Virus record (IMG/VR): IMGVR_UViG_3300024346_003538
Coordinates: 1 to 38,884 of that record
Length of the DNA: 38,884 bases
Origin: a virus
Strand: one strand, 5' to 3'
The first letter of the stretch is position 1. Each line of letters starts with the position of its first letter. Positions 9,009-17,445 of this stretch are shown here, one piece after another. A program made the translations under genes and the position numbers. The notes under the pieces are model-generated. The model had not been told where the DNA came from. It saw only the letters and a list, made by a program, of their open reading frames with translations, and ran no database searches.

Positions 9009-10082
9009 CTAAATGTTTAATGCAGTTATTGAGTTATAATCATTCAGTTCTTTTGCTTTTGGTACACACATTCCACATCCACAACGATCGTTTGGACATA
9101 TAATAGGACCGCTGGATACGGCAGTTCTAGCATACTCTAGTATTTTATGAGGCTCTGTTAAACTGCCTAGTGGTCCACGTTTGCCTCCGTGTAATGCTTG
9201 GCAAGTTTGATGATGATACACTAATTTTAAATGTTGATCAATATGCATAAAATAACGGTTTACTGAACAATGCCAACCTTTGAAATGATTGTCGACATGA
9301 GTTATTGGAACCCATTCATTGTCAACTTTACCTTCCATGCACCTTCCGCCGCAACACCCTCGTCCAACAGCTGATCCTTCGCTTTTAGACTTTACAGGTT
9401 TTGGTTGTCCGATATAATCAAAAAACCATTCTTGTTGTTCTTCGCTGTAACTATGACTGGTTCTACGCATTGATCCGTCAGTATCTTTAAACCAGCCACT
9501 ACGCTCAATGGCCCCGTCGCCTATTGGTATTGGCTTGTGTTTAATTCCTAAATCTTTTAGTAAGTAACATACACCTTGTACTTCTTCAAAGTAGTCAACA
9601 TGCATCATTACATTAACCTGTAACCAAATTCTAGATTCGCCTAGTCGTTTTATATTTTCTAAAACATGAGCTTTAGACTTTTCATTGCCTTCTGGATGGT
9701 AACTAACAGTTAGTCCGTGAAACAGATCTAAAATTTCTTCAGTCCGCCTTGGGTTCCATACTCCATTAGTTGTTAAGCCGCAACTAAAGTTAGGTTCGTT
9801 GTCGCTAATGTGTTTTGCTAATTTCCAAAGTGCAGGATTAGCAGTAGGCTCACCCCCAGTAAAGTCAATATTTACTTCCTGTCCGGCAGTGTTATATATT
9901 TTAGTATATTCTTTAATAAATTCAAAGGTTTTAAATAACTCTTCGTAAGAATGATAAGAGCTATATGTATCGTGCCTAGAAATTTCACAGTATGTGCAAT
10001 CATAGTTACACCGTCTTCCTGTGTCCCATGTTATCATCATCTTTTCAGGATTAGGCAAGTTAATGGCAGTTGTTTTAATCAT
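9009..10082 (-). CDS. Radical SAM enzyme with cysteine-rich tail
   Basis: A 357-residue protein whose motif CNYDCTYC (Cys25, Cys29, Cys32) and FTGGEPTANP define a radical SAM core. The tail has a run of cysteines: GRGCCGGRCMEG, FKGWHCSVNRY, HHQTC and PIICPNDRCGCGMC. This is the richest Cys tail of the three related proteins (the others are at 4212-5198 and 10079-10978) and probably holds one or more extra Fe-S clusters. Its start overlaps the upstream radical SAM gene by 4 bases, so it is the last gene of a four-gene operon running 12903 to 9009. The substrate is not known. Confidence 0.85.
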   Translation of the reverse strand: MIKTTAINLPNPEKMMITWDTGRRCNYDCTYCEISRHDTYSSYHSYEELFKTFEFIKEYTKIYNTAGQEVNIDFTGGEPTANPALWKLAKHISDNEPNFSCGLTTNGVWNPRRTEEILDLFHGLTVSYHPEGNEKSKAHVLENIKRLGESRIWLQVNVMMHVDYFEEVQGVCYLLKDLGIKHKPIPIGDGAIERSGWFKDTDGSMRRTSHSYSEEQQEWFFDYIGQPKPVKSKSEGSAVGRGCCGGRCMEGKVDNEWVPITHVDNHFKGWHCSVNRYFMHIDQHLKLVYHHQTCQALHGGKRGPLGSLTEPHKILEYARTAVSSGPIICPNDRCGCGMCVPKAKELNDYNSITALNI

Positions 10083-10978
10083 TCTGCTACCTTAGTTAGT
10101 GGGATATCTGCTGCACATGTACACCATTTGCGTGTACATACTATAGCTTGACTAGGATGTTCAAAAGTTCCGTTGTATATATTACCCAAACTTCCGCCTA
10201 CTCTACAAGTAGCACGATGAACTTCGCCGTCCCAGTTGATCATTAAACTTTCAATACCTGCATTACATTTCCAGCCTTCGAACTGATTTAGTTTGTGCTT
10301 AATGACATCATTAGCATGTATTTCTTCCGTGTCATCAATGATAACATTAGGCTTTACTGTTGATGCTTTATTAAGTATCCACTCTAAATCTTTTGGATCA
10401 TAACGCATGTCATCAAACCAATCTCTATTATCGGCTTCTGTCCAACGTATACGTCTAATCACATACGGAATACTGTGACCATCAAATACCGAAGTAGCAG
10501 ATCTTACCTTGGCCATATATTCATGGTGTGCCATTATGTTAAGTTGAAAAGGCAATTCGTCAGTTTCGTTTCCTTGAGCCCAAATTAAGACATTACTAAT
10601 TACTTTATCGACTACTTCGTTATCAAAGTGTATACTGAATACATAATGATTTACTGGCAAACTTTCATAAAAGGTATAAGGCAATGTTCCATTTGTTGTT
10701 ACATTAATCCATTCAACTTTATCTCGGGCGTATGCTAATATTTCTTTGATCTTAGGATGCACACAAGGCTCACCGCCTGTAAAACTAAGTCTTATAGGTT
10801 TGCCTATTTCTACTAACTTGTCTATTGCATCTTTAAATGTTTGCAAAGGAGTGTGTGGGCTAAAGTTATCATGAATTTCAGCAGGACAATATCCACAATC
10901 TAAATTACAGCGTTTACCCATATTCCACTCAACCCGTATACTATCTTGATGCGGCCACTTACTTATAACTTTATACAT
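10079..10978 (-). CDS. Radical SAM enzyme
   Basis: I place the start at the ATG at 10978, which overlaps the upstream stop by 8 bases. A longer frame to 11029 would overlap the upstream gene much more. The 299-residue product has the motif CNLDCGYC (Cys24, Cys28, Cys31) and SFTGGEPCVHP. The tail has FEGWKCNAG, ATCRVGG and CTRKWCTCAADI, matching the tails of the genes at 4212-5198 and 9009-10082. An auxiliary cluster is therefore likely. It sits between two other radical SAM genes, so three consecutive enzymes may act in sequence or as a complex. The reaction is unknown. Confidence 0.83.
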   Translation of the reverse strand: MYKVISKWPHQDSIRVEWNMGKRCNLDCGYCPAEIHDNFSPHTPLQTFKDAIDKLVEIGKPIRLSFTGGEPCVHPKIKEILAYARDKVEWINVTTNGTLPYTFYESLPVNHYVFSIHFDNEVVDKVISNVLIWAQGNETDELPFQLNIMAHHEYMAKVRSATSVFDGHSIPYVIRRIRWTEADNRDWFDDMRYDPKDLEWILNKASTVKPNVIIDDTEEIHANDVIKHKLNQFEGWKCNAGIESLMINWDGEVHRATCRVGGSLGNIYNGTFEHPSQAIVCTRKWCTCAADIPLTKVAE

Positions 10979-12236
10979 ATGGAGCAAACTCTGGATTAGA
11001 TGCAAGGAAGTCTTGTCCGCGAGTCTCATCTAAACGCTTGTTAAACTCTATACAGTCTTGCCAATGTGTTTCATGCATGCACTTTGCTTGTAAGAAGTTA
11101 ATATTATCTTGTATCTGTTGTAGTGTTACAGTTTCTAATAGTTTATGCTGTTTAACCATTGGGTATTCTAATACTTCTGTTTTCATTTGTTCTAAACGTG
11201 CTATTACTTTTGTCTTCAGTTCAGGCGGCAATACTTGCGCACTTAGACTCATAGGATAGTTTACTCTGTGCGAGTAAAATATAATCCCCATTTTGTTAAT
11301 AAAGTGGTCAATAACTTTGTCTATCTGCATAATGTTATTTGCTTGTACAGTAAATGCACCAACTACACGACTTACATTAGGAAAGCTCTTAAACACTTCG
11401 ATGTTTTCTTCTATTACACTAAATTTACCATTGCCCCTAATGTATTCATACGTGTCGTATACACCGTCTATGCTCACGTTTACAGCTATGCTTTTAAACT
11501 TAGGCCAATAGTCGTGGATTGTTCTACCACCTTTAATGCCCAGCGTAGTACCGTTTGTAGCGTACTTTAGTTCAATGTTGTCGCCGTACTCTGCAAGTTT
11601 GTCTAGTATCTTATAATGGTATGGATCCATTAGAGGCTCACCGCCTGCAAACTCTACACGCCTAAAGAACGGTAGTAGTTTTTCAAATGACGTCCACCAA
11701 TTGTCTGAGTTATCAAATGGACCAATATATTGTCCGGGTGTGTCTACTAGTGCATTAACAGTTGGTATTAGATAGTTGTCTTCTTTCTCGTAAAATTTAG
11801 TTACTTGTCCCCAGTCTTTCCAACTTGTACTGTCCAAGGGATTGCACATACGGCACTTTAAATTGCACAAGTTATTGAGCTTAATTTCCATTGTAGGAAA
11901 CTCAAAAGGCATGCTATAATCATCGTCTAAAGCGTCTAGTGCATCAGGGTATAAGTTGACCCTTGCTTCGGGTATTACTCCTGCTGTATGACGCTGTCGT
12001 AAGCTCTCTACACCCTGATCTTCAAGGTCAAAGCATGGTTTACATACGTCTGGACGCTCACTATTAAGTACTTGTCTACGTACTTCTTTCATAGCATCGT
12101 TGTTCCATGCTTCTTCTAGGGTTTCTTTTTGTATCCAGCCAATGGGTTGACTACGGCAACATACTTTGATAGCACCGTCTTCTCGTGTAGCAAGTCCTGT
12201 AAAAGGATGCATACAAAATGTACAACTCTTAGACAT
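10971..12236 (-). CDS. Radical SAM enzyme with N-terminal cysteine domain (twitch-type)
   Basis: A 421-residue paralog of the protein at 7591-8979. The N-terminal part has CTFCMHPFTGLATREDGAIK, then a CC pair (Cys26-Cys27) and VCKPCF. The catalytic motif is CNLKCRMC (Cys124, Cys128, Cys131), followed by FAGGEPLMDP. Having an SPASM-like cysteine module before the barrel is unusual for the superfamily in general but recurrent in phage proteins. The start overlaps the PP-loop gene by 8 bases. A promoter-like sequence within that upstream gene (12415-12443) could also serve it. Confidence 0.85.
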   Translation of the reverse strand: MSKSCTFCMHPFTGLATREDGAIKVCCRSQPIGWIQKETLEEAWNNDAMKEVRRQVLNSERPDVCKPCFDLEDQGVESLRQRHTAGVIPEARVNLYPDALDALDDDYSMPFEFPTMEIKLNNLCNLKCRMCNPLDSTSWKDWGQVTKFYEKEDNYLIPTVNALVDTPGQYIGPFDNSDNWWTSFEKLLPFFRRVEFAGGEPLMDPYHYKILDKLAEYGDNIELKYATNGTTLGIKGGRTIHDYWPKFKSIAVNVSIDGVYDTYEYIRGNGKFSVIEENIEVFKSFPNVSRVVGAFTVQANNIMQIDKVIDHFINKMGIIFYSHRVNYPMSLSAQVLPPELKTKVIARLEQMKTEVLEYPMVKQHKLLETVTLQQIQDNINFLQAKCMHETHWQDCIEFNKRLDETRGQDFLASNPEFAPYV

Positions 12237-12903
12237 TATCTATTCCCCATTGACGTTCCTTGCACCAAAAACATTCACCACAGATTGGAACATCTTGTCC
12301 AGGGGTATATGTTGTATAATTCAAACCTTCAAACTCTCCTTCACAACTACGAGTAAGATCTAGTAAATCTTCAATATTATTTTCATAGTACTGGCGTATA
12401 ATCCAATCCTTTTTAGTATACACGAAAGGATGACATATGTCAACTCCATTATGCACAAAATGCGGAGCAATATGGCCTTCATCTCGTTCTGCAACCTTGC
12501 CAGGAATATCTATATCTGGATTCATATTTACGCCGCCGTATAACGCATCTAAGTTGTATTGGTGTGCAATGTATTCGTTGTGTGAACGCAATATAATTCT
12601 ATTACCTGATTTCATTTTACCATACTCGTCTTTGATAAGATAATCAGTAGGCTCTTCTAATTCAGGTGGCACCAAATTTTTATGTACTATAAAGTTATTA
12701 TTAAACCTGTTTTTAAACCAATCAATTACGCCATCGGCAATAGGCCCTTGCCATGGTCTTGTTTTCCAGCAACGTATTTGTGAAGTAAAATGTATATCAG
12801 CACTAGTTTGAGAACAAATTAAGTAAGCAAGTATTGCACTATCAGCGCCACCACTAAGACTGATTCCTATACGTTTCCACTGTTCGTTCAGATACAAGTT
12901 CAT
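12229..12903 (-). CDS. QueC-like PP-loop ATP pyrophosphatase
   Basis: The 224-residue protein begins with SLSGGADSAILAYL; SGGADS at 17-22 is the PP-loop that binds ATP pyrophosphate. Its C-terminus has Cys187, then CGECFWC (Cys208, Cys211, Cys214). One Cys followed by CxxCxxC is the zinc site of QueC, the 7-cyano-7-deazaguanine synthase. The ALYGGVNMNP segment also resembles the QueC substrate region. The gap before the triplet (20 residues) is longer than usual. QueC turns carboxy-deazaguanine into preQ0 using ammonia and ATP. It heads a radical SAM operon, far from the other deazaguanine genes (29-38 kb), so a related adenylating role on another substrate is equally possible. Confidence 0.68.
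   Translation of the reverse strand: MNLYLNEQWKRIGISLSGGADSAILAYLICSQTSADIHFTSQIRCWKTRPWQGPIADGVIDWFKNRFNNNFIVHKNLVPPELEEPTDYLIKDEYGKMKSGNRIILRSHNEYIAHQYNLDALYGGVNMNPDIDIPGKVAERDEGHIAPHFVHNGVDICHPFVYTKKDWIIRQYYENNIEDLLDLTRSCEGEFEGLNYTTYTPGQDVPICGECFWCKERQWGIDNV
12415..12443 (-). promoter_or_regulatory. Candidate internal sigma70 promoter
   Basis: TTGACA (12443-12438), 17 bases, then TATACT (12420-12415) on the - strand, within the PP-loop gene. It would allow the three downstream radical SAM genes to be transcribed separately. It may be a chance match inside coding sequence. Confidence 0.4.
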
Positions 12904-12957
12904 GCAAATATTTATGTACTAAATATTTTATAATAGATATTACTGGCAGGATTTACT

Positions 12958-13617
12958 ATGCTACATACATTACCATATACTGTTGATTCGACACTTCTTA
13001 ATGAAGCACAGGGTTCCGTTCCGGCTGTAGAATCTAAACTAACAATTAATCAACCAACTGGCAATTTCTTTTACGATCCGTGGGATATTAAAGAAGAATT
13101 TAAAGGCACAGTTTGGGAGACTCTTTTAAACACATTGCCTTTGGATATCGGCGAAGCAAGAATTATTGTACTTGGTAACGGAACAACCTATATGTCGCAT
13201 ACTGATATTGATGATAGATACCATCTAAGTCTTAAAGGACAATATTCTTTTTTAATTAATGTAGACGATGAGAAAATGTATCCTACAGTAGCAGACGGAC
13301 AATGGTATGAAATGAATACTGGCCTACGTCATGTAGCAGCAAATTTTGGATCGTACGATCGAGCCCAACTTGTTGTAAGAAAACTTTTAAATAATCCAAC
13401 TTTAGAAAATTACACAACTGTAACAATTAAGCCAATATGTGAAAATCCTAGATTTGAATTTGATGACTTAATTAGTCCTTGGTTAAATAAAATAAACAAA
13501 CAGCACTTAATTAATAATTTTAGTATTTTGCAAGACGGCGTTTCATTTAATTTAGACATTGATGCTATACATGAATTAGATAATATAAATATTGATAAAT
13601 TTAAGGTAATAAAATAA
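12958..13617 (+). CDS. Aspartyl/asparaginyl-hydroxylase-like 2OG oxygenase
   Basis: This 219-residue protein has the Asp/Asn beta-hydroxylase metal site pattern: HTD (His81, Asp83), a distal His125 in LRHVAANFG, and Arg135 about ten residues later, placed to hold 2-oxoglutarate. The strand FLINVDDEKMYP fits the double-stranded beta-helix. The last 75 residues are a separate, poorly recognised tail. A ribosome site GGCAGGA precedes the ATG by about 6 bases. Its stop shares one base with the ATG of the B12-type radical SAM gene, so the two proteins are probably made together. The hydroxylated target is unknown. Confidence 0.72.
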   Translation: MLHTLPYTVDSTLLNEAQGSVPAVESKLTINQPTGNFFYDPWDIKEEFKGTVWETLLNTLPLDIGEARIIVLGNGTTYMSHTDIDDRYHLSLKGQYSFLINVDDEKMYPTVADGQWYEMNTGLRHVAANFGSYDRAQLVVRKLLNNPTLENYTTVTIKPICENPRFEFDDLISPWLNKINKQHLINNFSILQDGVSFNLDIDAIHELDNINIDKFKVIK

Positions 13618-15164
13618 TGAATCACGTACTTTTCTTTTCGTTAACCGGAAAAAGATGGGAACGAGCACTTTGGCCACACCGTGTAGCTACATTTTTAAGA
13701 ATGAATGACTGGGATGCCGAGGTAGTAGACTTTACAGCATTTTGGGAATTAGAAGAACTACAAGAATTTGTGCGCAGTAGAACTACAAGTAAGACTGTTA
13801 TGTTTTGTTTCGGCACTGCTTTCTTAAATCCTTGGAGCCCTTACTTAAATGATTTTATTGCTTGGTTAAAAAAAGAATATCCTGATATTCCAGTAGTAGT
13901 CGGCGGCAACAATGCGTTAACAACTCCTGCTGATAATGTAGATTATTGGGTGGACAGTTACGGAGAAAATGCCATCCTTGCATTGTGTAAACATTTAATA
14001 GGCACATTAGGAGCTCCTCTAAGATCCGATCCTACTTTTATGGGAAGCAAGAATGTTCTTAGAGGATTGTACCACTACCCATCGGCACCGCTAGACAACT
14101 ACCTTGTGGACTACGAAACACGAGATTTTATAATGCCGTATGAATGTCCTCAAATCGAAACTGCTCGTGGATGTATGTTTGAATGTAGCTACTGTAATTT
14201 TCCTCTGTTAGGACAATCTAAAGACGTTAGTGTAAGTAAAGAAGAATTCAAACGACAGATGCAGACTGGGTACGAGAAGTGGGGCATTAAGAATTGGCGT
14301 GTAATGGACGAAACATTTAATGATCGTCCTTCGAAATTACAAAAGTATGCTGATGCAGTAGACGAACTAGGATACAATCCTTGGATATGCGGCTTCGCCC
14401 GCGGAGACTTAGTTGTTAAACATAAGGAGCACTGGGACACTTATATTAGACTAGGGTTCCTAGGACATAGTATGGGACTTGAAACTTTTAATAGAGAAGC
14501 AGGCAAACTTGTACGTAAAGGTATGGATCCGACACAAATACAAGAAGGCTTATTGGAATTTCAAGAATATACGGATATTCATGCTCCTAAGAGATATAGA
14601 GCAAACATACAATTAATCTGCGGTATACCAGGAGAAACACACGAGTCTTGGCATAGTTCATTAAATTGGTTAAACACTAAATGGAATAGACAAAGCGCCA
14701 GCGCCCATATTTTAGAAATTGGCGATTATGACGAAAGCCTTACAAACCAAAGCCGATTTACTAAACAACTTAAAGACAACGGCTTGTTGAAGATCGAGGC
14801 TAAACAAAATCCAGGGTATGACGTATATAAAGATGCTAACGGAAATGTTGTCTTTAAGTCTACTACTCCACGAGGTGGCGGCGTAGGCAGCACTCGCAAT
14901 GACATTGTTATATGGAAACACAATACTATGGATTGGCACCAAGCGCAGAATTTAGTAAAAGAATTTTATTCAGATGATGGGTTTATTGGACTTAGAGGAT
15001 GCAATCCGTTTTTATCAGATAGATTATTTGTGCTAACAGAAGCAGAACGATATCAAGATATTTACGATATAAACATGTCACAGACAGATACTAACGATCC
15101 TAAGTTTAAAACTTTTGTGCAAAATTACATCGATAAAAAATTAAATTATACACCTAGTAATTAA
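13617..15164 (+). CDS. B12-binding-type radical SAM protein
   Basis: A 515-residue protein. Residues 1-130 form an alternating alpha/beta domain (VLFFSLTGKRWERALWPHR, VVVGGNNA and a DSYGENA segment) like the cobalamin-binding Rossmann domain of class B radical SAM enzymes. I do not see the classical DxHxxG cobalamin motif. The catalytic motif is CMFECSYC (Cys186, Cys190, Cys193) after ETARG, the usual context for this subclass. LICGIPGET is a typical later strand. Such enzymes methylate or rearrange unactivated carbons. The start is fixed by the TAATG junction with the oxygenase gene. It converges with the next gene, sharing 4 bases at the 3' ends. Confidence 0.8.
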   Translation: MNHVLFFSLTGKRWERALWPHRVATFLRMNDWDAEVVDFTAFWELEELQEFVRSRTTSKTVMFCFGTAFLNPWSPYLNDFIAWLKKEYPDIPVVVGGNNALTTPADNVDYWVDSYGENAILALCKHLIGTLGAPLRSDPTFMGSKNVLRGLYHYPSAPLDNYLVDYETRDFIMPYECPQIETARGCMFECSYCNFPLLGQSKDVSVSKEEFKRQMQTGYEKWGIKNWRVMDETFNDRPSKLQKYADAVDELGYNPWICGFARGDLVVKHKEHWDTYIRLGFLGHSMGLETFNREAGKLVRKGMDPTQIQEGLLEFQEYTDIHAPKRYRANIQLICGIPGETHESWHSSLNWLNTKWNRQSASAHILEIGDYDESLTNQSRFTKQLKDNGLLKIEAKQNPGYDVYKDANGNVVFKSTTPRGGGVGSTRNDIVIWKHNTMDWHQAQNLVKEFYSDDGFIGLRGCNPFLSDRLFVLTEAERYQDIYDINMSQTDTNDPKFKTFVQNYIDKKLNYTPSN

Positions 15165-15712
15165 TATCCAATTATGTGAAACATAAACTTTGGGGTCATG
15201 CCTGCGTTAATGCCGCTATGCCATTCGTAATAATTATTCCAATGGAATAATGATCCAGCCGGACAGTTATACAAATAATCTTGACCTAGCATAAAAATAT
15301 GTCCAAGAACTTTATTACCTAGTGACATACTGTAGCGTTTGATTTCGCCCTGTTTTAAATATTCTTGTTCGTGGTCATCTACGTCCCAGTGCCAAGGTGC
15401 ATAATATCCGGGGTCAACTCTACTAATCCATGCACGATGCACACCTTTTAAATTTAAATGATCTGCAACATCATCAACAAACTCTTGTGGAAAATGTTCG
15501 TTGGGATAATAGTTTGTCCACTTCATAGCATTGGTATTAAAATTAGCCTCCTTCCAGATAGTATGTATCTTTCCGTATTCGCTATTATCTAAATTCCAAC
15601 GACTTGGATCGGTGGTAACATCTGAGCCTTGTTTGTCTTTTAATGATGTTGTTAGATCTTTGTGATCATAAACATTAACAAACGTACAGCTCTTTAAATT
15701 ATTGTGGTCCAT
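15161..15712 (-). CDS. Putative 2OG-Fe(II)/cupin-type oxygenase
   Basis: This 183-residue protein carries WHWDVDDHE (His108, Asp110) and a distal WHSGIN (His165), which match the two halves of a facial iron triad in 2OG oxygenases. The usual distal Arg is replaced by Lys in MTPKFMF. The segment GHIFMLGQDYLYNCPAG is like the matching region of the oxygenases at 16427-16951 and 16948-17445, so a common origin is likely. It is a single-gene unit divergent from a kinase-like gene, and its start codon lies in a palindrome that repeats 30 bases away. The substrate is not known. Confidence 0.62.
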   Translation of the reverse strand: MDHNNLKSCTFVNVYDHKDLTTSLKDKQGSDVTTDPSRWNLDNSEYGKIHTIWKEANFNTNAMKWTNYYPNEHFPQEFVDDVADHLNLKGVHRAWISRVDPGYYAPWHWDVDDHEQEYLKQGEIKRYSMSLGNKVLGHIFMLGQDYLYNCPAGSLFHWNNYYEWHSGINAGMTPKFMFHIIGY

Positions 15713-15754
15713 AAGTATACTTATCGCTTGTAAATGTATGATAAGTATAGTTAT
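15711..15754. promoter_or_regulatory. Pair of 14-bp palindromes between divergent genes (operator-like)
   Basis: ATAAGTATACTTAT at 15711-15724 is a perfect palindrome. ATAAGTATAGTTAT at 15741-15754 differs by one base. The centres are 30 bp apart, about three helical turns. The two copies cover the start codons of the genes at 15161-15712 (-) and 15753-16430 (+), a typical place for a dimeric regulator. No regulator gene is recognisable nearby. Confidence 0.5.
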
Positions 15755-16430
15755 GAATACAAGTAATTGGAAATATTATTACAAAAGAACAGCTGATCAT
15801 GTAACAGCATCATCTAACATGTTATATACAGCCTTAATGAATCCAACTAACGATATTTTATGTAAACATTATTGTATCAATGAAGATTATCAAGGCCATC
15901 AGCCCGGTATGACACAAGAGATAGTTGATTTCTTTTTTGAAAGAGAAGTGCGATTTTTAGAAGAGTTACAATATTTAAGTTGCACTCCTAAACTTCTCAA
16001 AGTGGATCGTGATAATAATAAAGTTTTTATAGAATGGAATACAGAAACATTATCGCAGATAGTATTTGACCCAAACAGATCAATAGATGACGAATTTCCT
16101 AATTGGAAAGATCAATTGTATAGCGTTGTAAAAGAATTTAAAAATAGTAAACATTATAAATTAGCACTCTATCCACATTGTTTCTTTATAAACAAAGACG
16201 GCGCAATAAAAGTTATTGACTATTACTCAGTTGTTCCACATGATGATTCTTTTATTGAAAAAAAGTTAATAGCAGGCATGATTGGAGACCAAGGATCTTA
16301 TAGGTTTGACCAATCAGAAACTGACGGCGTAATCGATCTCAAAAATTTCTTTAATCTTACAATGAACATACACTTGCCAAAGTGTTGGCCCGACTGTCCA
16401 TTCCCAGAGTTTTTTAATAAATTATATTAA
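15753..16430 (+). CDS. Kinase-like phage protein
   Basis: The start at 15753 (225 residues) is preferred over 15702, since the longer version would begin inside the opposite gene. A related protein is encoded at 19363-20043. Both share a N-terminal aromatic segment (NWKYYYK or EYYWNNV), a FxREVxxLxxL helix and a segment LALYPHCFFINKDGAIKVIDYY, against YSMHPSSYFVVDGKLKSINYF in the paralog. This H-P-x-x-x-F-h-h-x-x-G-x-h-K-h-h-x-h pattern resembles the catalytic-loop and metal-site strands of eukaryotic-like and aminoglycoside-type kinases, though the canonical HxDxxxxN residues are missing. It may be an inactive or divergent kinase fold. Kinase activity is an inference. Confidence 0.5.
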   Translation: MNTSNWKYYYKRTADHVTASSNMLYTALMNPTNDILCKHYCINEDYQGHQPGMTQEIVDFFFEREVRFLEELQYLSCTPKLLKVDRDNNKVFIEWNTETLSQIVFDPNRSIDDEFPNWKDQLYSVVKEFKNSKHYKLALYPHCFFINKDGAIKVIDYYSVVPHDDSFIEKKLIAGMIGDQGSYRFDQSETDGVIDLKNFFNLTMNIHLPKCWPDCPFPEFFNKLY

Positions 16431-16951
16431 TCGTGTAATGTGATTTGTAATGTAAGTCTTGGATTGTAACCTATGTTAGCAGGACCGTGTATACATTCAG
16501 GATCGCTCCATTCGTACAAATCACCTGCTTTATAGTTAGACAACATTTTATCATCATACGCAAATATGTGTCCAGGCTCCCAGTCTTGTAAAAACATTGT
16601 ATAACGTACAAAGTTACCAACTTCAGTTAAGTGTGGATCAATGTGCATTGCTTGAAATTCACCAGGGTATAACTTTACAAACCACCACGGCGAATGTTTT
16701 CTAGTTTCTGGTAGTTCAGGATATACAAAATCATATCCTTCCATTTCTGGTGATCCTGCGTTAAGCTGATGAAAGAAAAACACATTCTTTGAATATCCAG
16801 GCCTTGCCATTTCTTTAAACTTTTCTAAAGTCTCGTTTCCGGTCCACCGATCCGGTTGCCATACTGGTGTGCATTCACCTTGTTTACTGGTTAACATTTC
16901 TATAATGTTATTCTCAATAATCCAATCAGCGCAATTACCTATATAATTCAT
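16427..16951 (-). CDS. 2OG-Fe(II) oxygenase-like protein
   Basis: This 174-residue protein has the full set of family positions: MHIDPH (His103, Asp105), CIHGPANIG (His155) and NPRLTLQ (Arg165) as the 2-oxoglutarate anchor. The paralog encoded just upstream (16948-17445) has the same spacing, with matching YIGNCADW, WWFVKLYPG, LQDWEPGHIFAYDD and YKAGDLY segments, so this is a tandem duplication. Its start overlaps the paralog stop by 4 bases (ATGA). It is the last gene of the operon from 19299, and converges with the kinase-like gene with a 4-base overlap. It probably hydroxylates an unknown target. Confidence 0.7.
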   Translation of the reverse strand: MNYIGNCADWIIENNIIEMLTSKQGECTPVWQPDRWTGNETLEKFKEMARPGYSKNVFFFHQLNAGSPEMEGYDFVYPELPETRKHSPWWFVKLYPGEFQAMHIDPHLTEVGNFVRYTMFLQDWEPGHIFAYDDKMLSNYKAGDLYEWSDPECIHGPANIGYNPRLTLQITLHD

Positions 16952-17445
16952 TGTACATCATAAGAGCTAAAACATGCAATCATTCTTGTGCTCCATCCTA
17001 TATTACATGCACCGTGTAGTGCCTTACTATCGTCGTAGACAAACAAATCGCCTTTTTTGTATCCAGTTGCAAGTTGATCCTCATAGATAAACACATGTCC
17101 TGGTTCATAATCTTGCAAAGCCATCCAGTAGCGTTTGCTATTTTTTTCTATAAGAGCATGTGGGTCTTTATGCATAGGCATTTTGTCGCCTGGATTCATC
17201 TTTATAAACCACCACAAAAATTCACCTTCTAACGGTATAGGTGACTTAACGTCAAAAGGAAACGTATCCGGCTCGTAAATATACCAATACGTTTGTGTTA
17301 AATCGTATCCGTGTTCTGCTGCTTTTCTAAATTCTTCACTATCAGGATTTCTGCCACCTCCTGGTCGACATGTGCCATCATTAGCTTTTATAAAGTCAAT
17401 CCACTCTGGCTGTATCCAGTCTGCGTAATTACCTAAATATTTCAT
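16948..17445 (-). CDS. 2OG-Fe(II) oxygenase-like protein (tandem paralog)
   Basis: A 165-residue protein with MHKDPH (His92, Asp94), ALHGACNIG (His144) and STRMIAC (Arg154), giving an intact iron and 2-oxoglutarate site. YLGNYADW, WWFIKMNPG and LQDYEPGHVFIYED align with the neighbouring paralog at 16427-16951. The divergence between the two is considerable, so they may act on different positions or substrates. The start shares one base with the stop of the upstream gene. No signal peptide is seen, so it acts in the cytoplasm. Confidence 0.7.
   Translation of the reverse strand: MKYLGNYADWIQPEWIDFIKANDGTCRPGGGRNPDSEEFRKAAEHGYDLTQTYWYIYEPDTFPFDVKSPIPLEGEFLWWFIKMNPGDKMPMHKDPHALIEKNSKRYWMALQDYEPGHVFIYEDQLATGYKKGDLFVYDDSKALHGACNIGWSTRMIACFSSYDVQ

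Noticed and set aside
10979-11029. Extended start of the radical SAM gene ending at 10079
   Set aside because: It overlaps the upstream gene by 59 bases, whereas the ATG at 10978 gives an 8-base overlap like its neighbours.
12909-12916. CATAAATA on the - strand as a late promoter for the QueC-like gene
   Set aside because: It lies only 5 bases ahead of the start codon, so transcription would begin inside the gene.
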